Positions 50,501 through 63,246 of a stretch of 64,000 nt of DNA are shown piece by piece. The stretch's first letter is position 1. Each line of letters begins with the position of its first letter. Source of the DNA: Lunularia cruciata (Eukaryota > Streptophyta > Marchantiopsida > Lunulariales > Lunulariaceae); the NCBI GenBank assembly GCA_948567375.1, contig OX419760.1:50220001-50284000 (forward strand). Reading direction: 5' to 3'. The notes beneath the pieces are model-generated. The model did not search any database and was not told the origin of the DNA. It saw only the letters and a list, made by a program, of their open reading frames with translations. A program made the translations under genes and the position numbers.

Positions 50501-52410
50501 GGACTTTCTGGAAGACGTTTCGCCACTCATAAATATGCAGCTTGCAGGCCAAGCGTTAGATGGCCTGGCGCTTATATTTGATTCATATGTGAATCTTTTA
50601 CTAAAGGCCTTGCCGTCTGTTGAATATGAGGAGGATGTCCCGCAGAATACAGACGCCAACAATGTGCAGCCTGCAAGGAGTCTTCAGCAACAACTTGTTA
50701 TTTTGGGTAATGCAAGTGCCCTTGCTGATGAACTTTTACCTCGAGCAGCAGCAAAATTGATTCCAGCCACTGGTATGAAAGATGATCTGCGAGGAAGGAG
50801 GTTATCGGAAAGGCAAGCAGTAGTAGTGGCTGCCCGGATGCCAGAGCTGAAGGATTGGAAGAGGCGGCTGCAGCGAGGAGTTGAAAGACTGCGAGATACA
50901 TTCTGTCAGTTTCACACCTTCGACGTGGTGTACAACCCGGACGAAAGTGAAGACATTCGACTTTCTCCTGAAACGTACATGGGACTTGATCTAGAGATGG
51001 ATGATTACACCTGGCATCAAGAACCCATGCCTACTCGAACTTTGCAGGTAAAAACTATTCTAGCTGTGCAAACCAAACAGATACAAAAAAGTTTTCACCA
51101 CAAAGTGCAATGTTCATATTGGATATGGATATTTCTTCTATGTACAACTTCTATCGTGATTCTGTTTGAACTTTGTATCCGCACCCGTGTATAGCCTGCC
51201 AAGAATTTCTCTGTAGATGTTCTTCTTGTGACTGATCCAGAGCAACTTCACTTCTTACCTGCAACAAATATGCCAACAAGGCGAGTGTTCAAGCCGATGG
51301 CACATTGCTAGAACAATAGATTGACAACGCCATCTTGCTCTGTCTTGCAGGCATTTTTCTATAAGTTAACCACTATATCGCAAGCCGCAGCGGAGCTCCT
51401 TGTTGGACGGGAGAGGTTGGCTAGTTTGCTGCAGATGCGGCTGAGCGAAACTTTCGTTTTGTGCATATCCAATGCTGAAGACTTTTGGGATGTCATTGAA
51501 GAGGCGGGTGACAGAGCTCTTGGTCCAGTGGGACTTCACCAAGTAAGTGATGATTACATCCCACACCTTCTAAATGTCCTATATACGTTTAATCGTCTGT
51601 ATCTTGATCATCACCGTGAGTATGTAAAAAATAGACTGTAAACAACGGGTTCTGCTTTGGTATCTGCCCTGTTGTAGACGTTTCTTATAACTAAGCAGAT
51701 TTTGGAGATATTCGATCTCCAGTCAACCAGTTACTGGAACCATATCTTTCATCTTCAGACTTGCCATTTTCACTTATTTGCCTTCAGATGAAAGCAACGT
51801 TCTGTGCTGTTAAACCCTCGCTTTGCAGACAGTATAGTAGCCCACCTTTTTTAACGACTATATGTACCGTAGCCTCATTATACATTATTGCTGGTCGGGT
51901 TCTCGATCAACATAGTACACAGTGTTTCGGTTGGTTGGTCTTTTGGGAAAATGTCATATGCATTTGACATCGTAGGTAAAACCTTTAAATGCATAATCCC
52001 GAAAACATGATTGTTTCTGTCTGATCGGGTTTGCATGCGCTGCCTTGACTGGACCAATTTGGGTTAATGCGGACAGTGCATCAACTGATCAGTCGTGTGG
52101 CTGTTTGGGCGAACAGTTTGTTTTGGATATGCAGTTTGTAATGCAGGTAGCTTCACAAGGGCGATACTCTTCAAGGATTATGCGCGCAGTGGTTCAGGAT
52201 CTTTCCGAACGGGCCATTAACGCTTATCTCGCCACTGGAGCTGACCCAGAGTTGAACCTGCCAGATAACGATTGGTTCGTCAGCACCGCAAAGGATGGTC
52301 TGCGCAAGCTAGTCAATGGCTGGACAAAAGGTTCAAATATTAATGGTGATCCTGGAAGTCCCACCCACTCAATATCTGCACAATCTGTATCTTCTGTACG
52401 AAGTGAATAG
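47528..52410 (+). CDS. EXO84: Exocyst complex subunit EXO84, seven exons, complete
   Basis: Subunit of the octameric exocyst that tethers secretory vesicles to the plasma membrane. Exons 47528-47698, 47899-47996, 48336-48939, 49269-49715, 50502-51047, 51351-51542 and 52117-52410. All have matching phases, giving 783 residues. The N-terminal signature ESDQFDSNGYVQGKCQSMSEK leads into the coiled-coil region (IRHLRDELQGLKKASAEEMR, YANYTAFIRTSRELSDLEGEL) typical of plant EXO84B/C. The middle has LADELLPRAA and a helical Exo84 C-terminal domain with SAHRFNSMVQ-DFLEDVSPL across the exon 4/5 junction. The end carries FVLDMQFV, ASQGRYSSR and SISAQSVSSVRSE. Exon 5 might start earlier, at 50431 after tttgcag, adding ~24 residues, but family conservation across the junction favours 50502. 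Intron 4 carries a retroelement tail copy. Confidence 0.95.
50299..50385 (+). repeat. Non-LTR retroelement 3'-tail copy inside EXO84 intron 4
   Basis: Starts at agccccat, then cttgtccttgtacggcttga, ggggtcttcccatcctt and a diverged acgcagtcgac. It matches the 63.3-kb element's tail from the stop-codon palindrome onward and contains no coding part. It lies sense to EXO84, between donor 49716 and acceptor 50501. Confidence 0.8.
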
Positions 52411-54178
52411 TGAATCCTCTTTGCGATCATATGCACCTCAAGCTGCGTAAAGTCCATTGGATATCTACAACCTATGGTGCATACGATACGAACTCGAAGG
52501 AGCTCATATTCAAAATACAAATGGAAATCGACAACCATTGTTGTCACATACTTTGGCGAGCGGGAAAGAGACTGGCAAGCTTCTGGGTCCAGTGTGTCAG
52601 AGTGCTTGTTTTGTAAAGGATTATTTTGTGACGTGTAAGGAAGGATTTGTCTTCGCACCCTTAAATCCTGGTGCTGAAAGGTGGACAGAGCTAAGAAAAC
52701 GATGAGCTACTAGACTTCTCTCACTGACTTCTTGGTACGCTCCCTCATCCACTGCCTGCCGTTTCATAAACCAACACTAACATCAAGGTTAGATTTCGTC
52801 AGGATTCGGTTTGCTACATGGTCTACACTTTTCTAAAACTTGATGTCCTAGAGAGGAAGTTCTATTATTCTGCGAACTTGAAATATTTTCTGTTTTTATC
52901 GCAAGCTGACATCATACCTTTCAAATGTGTTGCAGATATGGATGTGGTTATTCATCGGGATTAGAAGTCTGTGTTCTACTACACCCAGCTAATCTTATTT
53001 GGAAGCCTGTGTAATAAATTCTACGACTTCTGCATTGTGCTGCGAAAAGGCTTTAGTCTTCGTTGTTCATCACCTTGGTCATAGTTACTTGATCTTATGT
53101 TCGAAATGAAATGTAAATAGCTGTAGAAGATCTTTAGGAAGAGGAACCAAAACCATAGCCATCTATTTCCGTGTCCTCTTGATTTCATAGGACGAAATGT
53201 GGCGGGACAGCATGGCCCAGGGCTGCTGCAAGTGGGTGGACAGACTGGATACAAACAAGTATGCACAGAAGAAATGTAATCTTTTAACTCGTGAGTCCTA
53301 ACCATCGTAGCCTTGTCAACAACTGCATCCGAGTTAATCTGCCGCTTGAGATCCTCCTTTTAGGGCACATTGTATTATCTCATCGTTTACCCACCAATCT
53401 TCAGTGAACAAGAACAACACTATACACGAGGCTTTCTCTCAAGATCATCAGGATGTAGTCAGATATGTTACTTATGAACAATCAGGAACATCAATTTGTT
53501 ACACGTAAGGTTCAATTTTGTATGTTGGGCACATAGCCTTTCCAATCACGTAGCAGTCAGCACTAGTAGCACATCACATCGAGAGGACTTTCTTCGGTTC
53601 ATTGCGCTTGACATGATCTCACGAATTAATGAACAATTGACATGGCATGAGTACGATGTTCTCGACTTTCAAAGGACCAGAGTGAGTAGAATTCTGTACC
53701 GAGGACAAAAGCGAGGGTATCAAAGAACCTGGAACGCACCTTTCAAGGATGCGGTGGCTGATTCGGTTGGGAAAGCAAAGGGTATAGAAGGAGGCAGGAA
53801 GATCGAAGGTTTAAACTTCCGTTGCATCTTTACTAATCCAGGTCTCAATTGCTTCTATTCTGAGCGGAGGTCATCGTCTAACCTGCCCCACTATTTCTCG
53901 ACATGGGTTTGACCCTGATCAATTCAAACCATTTCTTCAGGCGGGTGACACTCAGATGAGATCATGTCCACTTAGTTAATGATCAGTACTCGTACTTCCC
54001 CTAATTATGTTTAGTACTCTCAATTTCTATTTTGTACTGTGGCGCGGCCGCCCTTTCTTCATGGGGGGCTCTTGCTCTTTCCTTATCTGCGCGTTTTATT
54101 TCTTTTCCTTTCTTTCATGGTGTATGACTTGGCGATGATTTACTCTTAATGCGACAATCTGATGAGTTCAGTTACGCT
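52411..54178. other. EXO84 3' UTR and intergenic DNA
   Basis: Probably the EXO84 3' UTR at the left. A plus-strand frame at 53496-53912 has no recognisable domain. Nothing else can be supported. Confidence 0.45.
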
Positions 54179-54685
54179 GTTTACGGTAATGTAATCACGT
54201 GTGTTTGACTAGAATGGATTTCTGAGTAACGGTTCTTATTTTTATATATTTACTTACACTTTTATATAATATTGTGCAAGTACATGGTTCCACCCATAAC
54301 TTGTCCTGTTCGCCAAGAATTTACCAGTATAATCTGAGTGAATTAAATAGATACCTCAACTAAAAAGTCCTCACAGTGTAGTATATCGTAGCATGCTTGT
54401 GTTAGGCGTTTACGGTAATGTAATCAAGTGTGTTTGACTAGAATGGATTTCTGAGGTACGGTTCTTATTTTATATATTTCCTTACACTTCTGTAGAATCG
54501 AGTTCAAGTACATGGTTCCACCGATAACTTGTCCTGATTCGGCTTGATTGGGTCTTCCCATCCTTCATGTGTTTACGCGGTCGCCAAGGATTCACCAGTA
54601 TAAACTGAGTGAATTAATTAGATATCTCAACTAATAAATCATCACAGCTTAGTAGTATATCGTAGCATGCTTAGCTTGTGTTAGG
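54179..54685. repeat. Tandem duplication, 229-bp period, with a retroelement tail complete only in the second copy
   Basis: Copy 1 (54179-54407) and copy 2 (54408-54685) share gtttacggtaatgtaatca, gactagaatggatttctgag, tacatggttccacc, ataacttgtcctg and the tatatcgtagcatgc end. Copy 2 has about 44 extra bases (gattcggcttgattgggtct and onward, to tacgcgg) exactly where copy 1 joins cctg to ttcgccaag. Confidence 0.88.
54528..54585 (+). repeat. Non-LTR retroelement 3'-tail copy (short)
   Basis: cttgtcctgattcggcttga, then gggtcttcccatccttcat and tacgcggtcgcc. It matches the 34.7-kb tail from its central part to its end, without the stop-codon palindrome. Confidence 0.75.
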
Positions 54686-54707
54686 AGTTTATGTCGACAT
54701 AAACTCC
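54684..54707. repeat. Perfect 24-bp palindrome
   Basis: ggagtttatgtc followed directly by its reverse complement with no spacer, at the right border of the tandem duplication. Confidence 0.85.
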
Positions 54708-56619
54708 CTTTCCCCTCAGTGGATTGGAGAAAGTGGTACTAGGTCAACTCTGATTGAAGCTCACGATTGAATCACACAAATTTCATTTTACTTACTCCAG
54801 AGGATTACGCACTTAACTCATAGATGGACTTAACGCTACCCTAAACTTGTCACCCAGATTTAACGGTGTCTCAAGTTCGCAGATAGATTTAATTTACCCC
54901 CTTGTTAATTTCCCCTTTGGTACCACGTCCTTGTCAAGGTATTAGGGAATACGCACGGGGTTAGTATGGGGACGGGTCGAGCTCGAGGTGGAAAGGAAGC
55001 CGGTAGGCATAGGTACTTTGGGATAGAATCAGGTATATCATGGTCTTCAAGTTAGACTCAAGGTTCTCGAGGTTTAATAATGTTAAGGATCGGAGTTTCA
55101 ATATTTTATTCTTTCATCATGAAATTAAATATCATTTAGTTAGGTCAGATTTTTCTTTTCCCCCTTAAATATGTACTTACAATAGAGTTTCTTTCAAGGG
55201 TAAAAATTAAATTCTCAACAATTAACTCGTATAATTTATTAGAAATAATAAAAGAACTAATCTTTCCCTTTTATACCACCTTTTGCGTTAATATGAAGAT
55301 TAGGGGAGATATATCATGTGTGAGTGGAATGGCTGCCATTTAGGATTCACATGTTTCGTCCAATTTGCAAGGGATAAATTTAAGTCTTCTGGCCAACTTG
55401 GGTACTCTCAAAGGGGAGTTTCAAATATGAGATATTGCTAAGGTTTTCCCCTCAACTCAAGAGGATTTGGAGTATTGTTAATCATTTTTCAGTAACTTTC
55501 CCCGATCTCAAGTGGAATGCTCAATCAATCAATGCAGTCCAAAGTTATGTGAATAAAAAAATAGGCAAGTGAACAAATAAATATATCGCACCGAAAGTTG
55601 ATTGTGAATTCGTTTATCTCCGAAATGAACTTAACAGTACCAAGACTTAACTTGCAGAAAGACTTATCAATACCCCTTTCTGTTTGACATGGCACATGAG
55701 TCCTACATGGCATCCATTTCCCTGACCAGCTAGACAATGTTCTTATAATCGCTCTCTGTAACGTGAAGGATTCGATAAGAACATCACAGTTATCGTTCCG
55801 GCCGGAACCGGGCAATTCTCGTGCATGCTGCCTAGAAAATTCAAAAACTGTCTAGTTTATATGCATTGGTAGAAGTAGATTTAACGCCTTTAACAAACAT
55901 CTGTTTGCGATACGAAATCAAGATCGCCAACCACGAGAAACATTAGACATGCAACACCACGTGGCAAAAGAGGGGCCTGGTTAAGTCTTTCTTGGAAATC
56001 TAGGGATACCGTTAAATTCTCGGTGACAAGTTTAGGATGCCGTTAAGTGTATCTCTGGGTAAGACACCACTTACCCTAATACACATCCTTAGTACTGGTA
56101 AATTTCTCCAGTTCTTCTCGAATGTAAATGCATGCAGTTCACAAAACGCTCCAGGATTTGCCACGTGCTACTCCATGGCGCAAGCTTGTCTCGCCTTCGA
56201 TGCGTTTCCAAATATTAAATTGACTCTGAAATTGGCAGTAGAATATCCACATAATGCTGAAAGCGTGTTTGGTCACTGGTATCTTTGTCATGCTTCTATA
56301 AATGAGGCACTATAATCTGTCTATGTCTCCTCTGCTCGTGACCGTTTCTGACAAATTTTTGACAGGGGAAGAGATTAAAACCGTTTTCAGAAACTTGTGG
56401 AAATAGCGAAGCATTTACATATTTACGTATGTGTGCGTTGAAGAGCACAGAGGTTCCTGCCACATACTTTCGAGTTATATGTACTCAATCAGTTGAAGTA
56501 TAGTCGTTTGCCATATTTGCAGAGACTAAGATTAAGACTAAGTAAGTTGGCCAAAAGACTTAGCAGTAGCCTTTGAAGATTTGACATGGATGTTAATGAT
56601 ATAGGGTAGTCATTTCAAA
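54708..56619. other. Intergenic DNA bounded by a diverged inverted repeat
   Basis: No gene. A 45-bp segment at 54828-54872 (acttaacgctaccctaaact and onward) is matched in reverse complement at about 56004-56048 with several differences. A third partial relative lies near 55628. This could be an old foldback or DNA-transposon remnant of about 1.2 kb, but no transposase frame is seen. Confidence 0.45.
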
Positions 56620-56895
56620 CAGGCATACGATTCATGTATTGACAGCTTGTGTCCATTGTTCTGCTAAGGGGCAGTGGCTGGTGCAATCCATAGGAGAGCA
56701 TTCATATTAGATGATGTTTCATAGGATGTTGTGTGTAAACCGTATGATTTGTATAGTTCGGATATCTTAGGTTAGACAGTGCAAAGTCTCGTATAGACTC
56801 TAATGGGGTTTAGTTTTTTTTTTTTTTTTTTTTTTTCCTCTCCCATGCATGGGGTCTTCAGATCCTTCATTTTTTCTACACGGTCTCCTTCTCTC
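56620..56895 (+). mobile_element. 5'-truncated copy of the non-LTR retroelement, including C-terminal coding remnant
   Basis: Reads colinear with the reverse complement of the 63.25-63.53 kb element: a cagcttgtgtccattg segment, ggtgcaatccataggagagc, ttcggatatc, then tatagactctaatggggttt. The tail follows, with its poly-T expanded to 23 T (56814-56836), ctctccc, ggggtcttc, atccttcat and acacggtc. The coding part holds stops and shifts. A plain 5' truncation typical of target-primed reverse transcription. Confidence 0.78.
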
Positions 56896-59040
56896 ATAAT
56901 GCATAAGGTTAGTCCTTCAAGGGAAGATCACCAAGCAGATTTAGTTTCTTTGTGATTTTCTATGTTGTTGGACTTATGTACCTGAAATTTTATATTTATT
57001 TTTTAAAATAGGACTTAAAATTAATTGTTTTCTGATAATTTCTAATAAAAAAGAAGAACTTGTTTTAATTGTGGTACTTCAAGAAACAGATAAATAATCT
57101 AGCAAATATTGAATTTTGAATTTTTTGAAATCTGAGTGTTTTAATTCAAGCTCAAAGTCCTGCAAATCAACCACAAATTAACTCTATCCGCCTCAGTTTA
57201 TCCTGCCCTGTGATCTAGTGAAGTATAATATCTACATATAAATAATAGATTTGGATTTTAACATCGTCTTTAGCTTTAGCGGCACCAGAATATGGTCATT
57301 AGCAGTTGACTGTTCAGGTTTTATAGCACACCAAGACACATTTTGGTTTTAGTGGTTGATTGAATTGGATATTTTGCCGGAATTTTTATTATCAAAATAG
57401 GGATTAGACGGGCATTCAAGTATTACTACATGCATGCATGATGTATTCCACCTAATCTCTTTACTCGATGTTTTTCTTTCATTGTGTTTATAAGACATAA
57501 TATACATATGGTACTTTGAAAGAAAGGGAAAAGAGCACAAGGCACGACCAAGTGCAGAAAGGGGAAAAGAGCACAAGGCCTATTAGTCCCAAGCGACCAA
57601 GAGAAATAGAAATAGGGTCCAAAGGCATACATGGGAAAAATACTACTAACAACAAGCACCAAAGAAATTAAGAAGAGAAAAGCCAAGTCTACTTTTGAAT
57701 TGTGTGTAAAGTATCTCCAGTAAAGGTCTACTCTTGAACTTTGTTGTAGAGGTACCCATGGAGAGATCCTTCCAAGCCCGGATTGGGTGTTCCTTTTACA
57801 ATTGCTCATTGATGAAGATCTAAAGCCTGACCACATTGTAAAGTGATTAATATGTGCTATCAATAGCAGGATGTGGGCATGACTGGAGAGACAACAAGTA
57901 CCACTCTCCTCTATAAGGAATTTTGTATTGCTTCCTTAAAGAGATTGTCGAAGTGGTGATGAAGATGCACAAAAATCTCAATCTCAAATGAGTCAAAGCT
58001 ATTCCAAGATAACTCGAATGCATAGTGGTCCTCCTTCCCCCTAGAGGCAATGGTTGTTGTTGCTCCAGCCGGTGCGCTTGCATGTACCACAAACTCTGCT
58101 CATCACTTAATTTGAACCTGGACCCATGTAGCTCGGAAGATCTGAGCTACTGTATCACAAATTGCATAATGTACTTTGGTGTGTTCTCCACTTACTACAC
58201 ATCATAAAAAAAATGTAAGTACAATATGTCATATGGCAAACTACATGTATATTGGTCCGAAAAGACATGTGGTCTAGTATTCAACTCGACTCTCCACTCT
58301 CTCAATACAAGTTCACTAATGTCTTAACAAAAAAAATATGGTTCCAATTGGCTTGTTATTGAATTTGGGGTAGAAGTATAAGATAACTTACGATACTTCA
58401 TTAAAGATTATGCTACATATTCCATAAATGGTAAATACAACTTTACTAATGTCTCAAAAAAAATAGTATTGTTCCAATTGGCTTGTTATTGAATTTGGTA
58501 GTAGAAGTATAATTAACTTATGATACTTCATCAACGATTATGCCACATGTTCCATAAATGGTATAGAATCAAAGTTATTTTTGTAAAGTCACCCGTACTA
58601 GTTATTTGATCACATTACTCAACATTCCATTTTAAATTATAATTTAATGTTATGGCTTATAAATAATCTATAAAATACAATATTATAATTATTTATTCAT
58701 TCCAGATGATATAATTAAAATAAAATAAAATAAAATTACTAATAAATTCTAGAGTTAAAATCCTATTGTTTACCAAAACAAGGTCACAATATAAAACTGA
58801 TACACACTCGATCACGTGACAACTTAGTGAACGTTTGGGGTAACGTTAAGACCATCTCAGGCCATATCACGAGCGGTATTGCCAAATCTACAATAACATT
58901 GACAGCAAGTTGGAATACCACGGAGAACACAACCAATTTATTCTTTTCCTCCATTTATTCTTTCTTCATATATCTGGTCACAATAAATAGGAACTGAGGG
59001 AGAAAGTAGTAATGAAAACTAAAAGTAACCTATTGTTTGG
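56896..59040. other. AT-rich intergenic DNA, no supported gene
   Basis: No domain-bearing frame. It contains a short direct repeat of gggaaaagagcacaaggc near 57526 and 57562, and a 130-bp tandem duplication at 58304-58564. Confidence 0.45.
58304..58564. repeat. Tandem duplication, 130-bp period, two copies
   Basis: Copies at 58304-58433 and 58434-58564 share ggttccaattggcttgttat-type blocks and the ttccataaatggta end, with substitutions and small indels. Confidence 0.88.
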
Positions 59041-59227
59041 GCTCACCTAACTTGTGGGACTACTCTTCTATGTTTCTTACGTGCAGACAACCGGTAGGTG
59101 ACGATAGATGATTTCTTAAATTAAGTGACTCCAAAATCTAAATTAGTTTTAGGGTAAACATGAACTATCGCTACCGACGAAGGGTCTGCACGTAAGATAC
59201 ATAGAAGAGCAGTCTCGGAAGGTAAGC
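59041..59227. repeat. Long foldback (187 nt) with near-perfect 26-bp stem core, miRNA-precursor-like or MITE
   Basis: Arms 59041-59107 and 59165-59227 pair over most of their length around a ~57-base AT-rich loop. In the core, 59063-59088 and 59184-59209 are reverse complements with one mismatch in 26 (cttctatg...cttacgtgcagac). Pairing is looser toward both ends. Such a shape fits a plant MIRNA precursor or a small foldback transposon; no clear target duplication is visible. Confidence 0.7.
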
Positions 59228-62200
59228 AACACTAGCAGCTCAAATTATCCCGTTAAGAGTGTCATTCATGAATCTTGTTAGCGTTTTCATTAATGCTTAT
59301 CTCCTGTGTTTAGTCTACACAAAACTTAAGTTTGTAACTTATTGTCCTTGTGTTTGTCCCGATAGTTCACATAGGACAAAGAGTTTGCCAACAAAATACA
59401 CGGCTGCTTCAGAGCATGAGGATAAGGAATCTCGCAGAGTTTCGGTTTTCTAGTGAGAGTTTTGTCGTGTCTTCACTGTTATGGCTTTCACGAATATTCC
59501 CCCAGGAAACGCCTCTCGGGTATTCCGGCCAGGTTTACGACTGCCGGCTATCTACACACACTTTACAACAATACATATATATCCGAGAGCAGCTTGTGAG
59601 TGTAGGTAGGTAACGTACCATATGGTGTACGGTACCTTGTGAGTATAAGTACCGTGGATGAATCGCGATACATTAGTCGGATGGAATCCCTTAAGTTCTT
59701 GTAATCTCTGGTCACGTACTCAGGTGCAGGAGATAGTTTAGAACTAATTTCATTGTAGTCTTTTCCGAGTACCAACATATCTATATATACATGAGAGCTC
59801 ATTCAAAGCAATCAAGTTGTTGAGAGGATCTCCTCTAAGATGACTTTTATCTATATGTTTTGAGGTTGATTCCTTCATGGTTTAAAGGACTTTTTCTACA
59901 TTTGTTGAAACCACTAGTGGCTCAAACTGCGCCGGGTAGTATACCCGAAAGATAGCGGAATTTGGGTAGTAAGGAGTGCAAGAAGGAAGAGCAAGCACGA
60001 AGGCATTTAAGGAAGAATGAGTGCTAAAACCACCCCATGCAGAACTAAGGTCCCATAACAAAGCAAAGGCGAAAGAAACAAATGAATCTATTTAGGTTCT
60101 TCGATGATTTGACCGATGGATGGAGAGAGAATACTAGCCGCGATTGGAGCTCTTGCTACCATTACTACCATTGCTCTCTATGAAAACCCAGTCATTAACA
60201 ATGATGTAAAGGGACAAAAATCCATATCTAAAATATAAGAGCCATTAGTCATGTACTATGTAGGAAATCTCTCATAGGAGACTATGAAAATGGTTACGAA
60301 CACACCAAAAAATCTTTATAGCTAAGGATACAAAGGCATCAAAGGACAATCATAGTGGTGCACTATTCTTGATGGTGATGATTGTTACTACTCTTGCTTG
60401 ATTGTCTATTTGTGCCAATGATTCTCCTTGCAAGGAGTTTACAACCAACACATCAAACAAAGTCCATTGTTTGTCCATGAAAGTTACTATATCTGCTCTT
60501 CTACTTCAAGGAGATGGTCTAGGCAGGTCCAATCATTGTTCAATTTATACTTATGACCACATAGATTGTAGGATTTTTGTTATTGTGTCTTAGATAACAT
60601 CATGGTGTGCTATCCATCTAAAACACATCATAAAATATGCATGCCGTGCACACTATATGGAGATTTATAAGTGCATTGGTCTAATAGACCTAAAAGTGCT
60701 AGATGTGGTAAATCCAATTGCAAACAAACTGCTATAGTAAACTATTCTGCTGTGAAGCAAAAATACTTAAATCAAAGGAGAAGCATGGAGCCAAGCTCCG
60801 GAGCTTTCCTTTTAATGATAGAGAATCTTAACTCTATTAGGTAAAGGCGTGTTAGTGTGGATGGTAATAAGGATGTGAGTTAGTATACATTCATTAAGAT
60901 ACACCTAAAAATTTCTTAGAGTCTAGGGATAAAAATTTAATGAAAATAGGAAGTGTTGTGCAAGCAAAGCCATGTAGAAGATTACAAGCCAAAAGAAAAT
61001 ACAATTACAGATCATAAGTGCTTGAATCTATTGTTCTAATAAGTGCTAAAAGAAATGGATGACTATACTGTAAAAAACTATTTGCTAGTAGGGTCAACTA
61101 GAGCCTATGCTCTTTGAAAAGGTATTGGTGCAATAGCCTCTTGTAATGTGTGACCACATCATTCCATAGTTATGAGAAGAAAAATCTGTAGCATACACCA
61201 CTCATCAGTTAGTTATGGAATAATCCGTAACACTAACAAAGTAGTGTGTGCCCTTGGCAAATGCCAATGGTGTGAAATCCCCTATGGTAGAATAATATTT
61301 ATATAATAAAAGTGTTTTTTGTCATAAAAATATGCATAAATAAGATCAAGGAGAATATATAATCCCCTATTGAGCAAAGTGTACAAAACAAAGCTAAAAA
61401 AATGTTATTGAAGGCATTTGAGACAACAACTTGGACAATAACCTAATTGGAATTGGAATGGATGTCCAAAGAAATTTGAATGCCAACAATAATTGTCACT
61501 CAACCTCTAGAGGTAGTCATAGAATATTGATATGAAGACAAAAATGATGAAAAGTAGTGTTGAACTTATAAAAAAATAGTAAGTGGAACCAGATGTTTTC
61601 CAACATCTTCAATAGCAATGGTGCAAACACTGTATATCTCCTTGGAAAGAGCAAGGAGATGGAAAACACAAATAAATGTGTAGTTGTAAGTGGCACTAGA
61701 TCCAATGCAATGCAATGACAAAAAAGAAAAAAGAAGGTAGAAACTAAAATCTGATGTGTATAGGAAAAGATAATCATGTAGGTGCTAAAAAAAAAAACCC
61801 AGGTAAGTGAATGGACACTCTATAAGGAAAAAAATTCTAATTTTTTCATCATCAATATTATCACTAATTCTTTCAATAAACCTTTTCTTTATGAATTTTT
61901 GATAGCCCAATGATCTTTAACTTGAGTTTCTTTGTGTTTAATTTCCTCCATTTACATTATAGATACTGCAAAATCTTCTGTTCTTTATGACTTAATGGGA
62001 CTTTATAACCTCTCTAGTATACATATGTGTAAGAGATCAGTTGTTTCTAAAGAGATGCTAAAAAGTCTATATTGACTTTGAATGGACACCTTGGTTTAAT
62101 AATTGTCAAGATAGATTCACCGTCAACTATGTAAAAGATCATGATTCAGCTACTCCACAAAGAATGTGAGTTTTGTTTGGTAATGCCAGTTCATGCTCTG

Positions 62201-63098
62201 AAAACAAAAAATAGAAGAGATATATAGTCCTTTCTCTTTCATAGGAGATATGAAAGAAAAAGGACTCTCATACAAAAGTTTATAGAGTTATTCCTAACCT
62301 GCAAAGAAACAAGAGATAAACATTCGAAATATGAAACCACAGCCAAGAGGGAGTTGGCAGATAAGCAAAAAACAACTTCTTATTTTCTTACTTCACATTG
62401 CTTATAACCTCATGGTGAAATGGTCAACACCATTGCTCTTCAAATGTATCATTTATTTAAGACAAAAAGCGCCATGCTAATAGAATGGAATTTTGACTGA
62501 AAAAGTGCATTTGGAGAACGAACTTTTGTTTTTCATTGTTTTTGGAGACAATTTATTTCTGTGAACCACGACCATAAAGACACCGGGAGATGGGAACCGT
62601 TGCACCTGAAGTGAATATTGGGACGTAGCAATGCTCAATGTATGACAAAAAGTTTTTGTTGCCCACCAAACGACATGTCATAAAAAGATATCCAGAAACT
62701 GCGAAGTTACTTTTTCTCCATCACGACCATCAATCCATTCCAGGGCCATGTGGTACTTTACGCCGAATAACTGTAACAGTAATACAGGAAAATCATTAGT
62801 TTTAGGTAACTTACTTGTCACAGATTTTGCCCCAGAACATACGCAAGCTCCTCGAGAGGTCTCGGGTCCTAGAAAATCACATAACTTTAAGGTCCGACCA
62901 ATCTACCTTGCGAAAGCGCAACAGTTGAGCTAGTGTGTCCAACTGGTTTCATAAATACAATACTTTAATATGGAAAGTGACGTTGTCAACTGAATGCCTT
63001 TGTGGTTCAAAAGACATGACAGAAGATGCATCAATTCTAATGCTATCGTATAAGGTGTAGAAAATATTCATTCTTGCCTATGTTTTGAGTAGGATGTT
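59228..63098. other. Gene-poor intergenic DNA
   Basis: AT-rich sequence with only short frames of no recognisable family, and no repeat or RNA gene that I can support. Confidence 0.45.
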
Positions 63099-63200
63099 AT
63101 GGAGACGTATTCACCTAGACCGCCTAGGTGAATACGTCTCCATCAAACCATACAAGGATAAAACACAAGAGGTAAAATGGGGCTAAACCCTTTAAAACGT
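63099..63200 (-). repeat. Variant non-LTR retroelement tail copy ending in a 20-bp-arm palindrome
   Basis: On the minus strand it reads gggtttagccccattttacc, a Thr/Ser-codon-free pyrimidine stretch, and ccttgtatggtttgatgg, parallel to the other tails. Instead of the usual gatggg...cccatc hairpin it enters a perfect inverted repeat (63099-63118 and 63124-63143, five-base loop). It lies directly 3' of the larger element copy, in the same orientation. Confidence 0.65.
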
Positions 63201-63246
63201 AAATAGTTACTATAGATGTTATTTTCTCTTTTGTATGAATAAGAAA

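Noticed and set aside
53496-53912. 138-codon plus-strand frame downstream of EXO84
   Set aside because: No recognisable domain, no splice continuity and no close relation to neighbouring genes; chance open frame is more likely.
57349-57863. 145-codon minus-strand frame with hydrophobic segments
   Set aside because: Composition follows the AT-rich background, it contains small direct repeats, and no family is recognisable.
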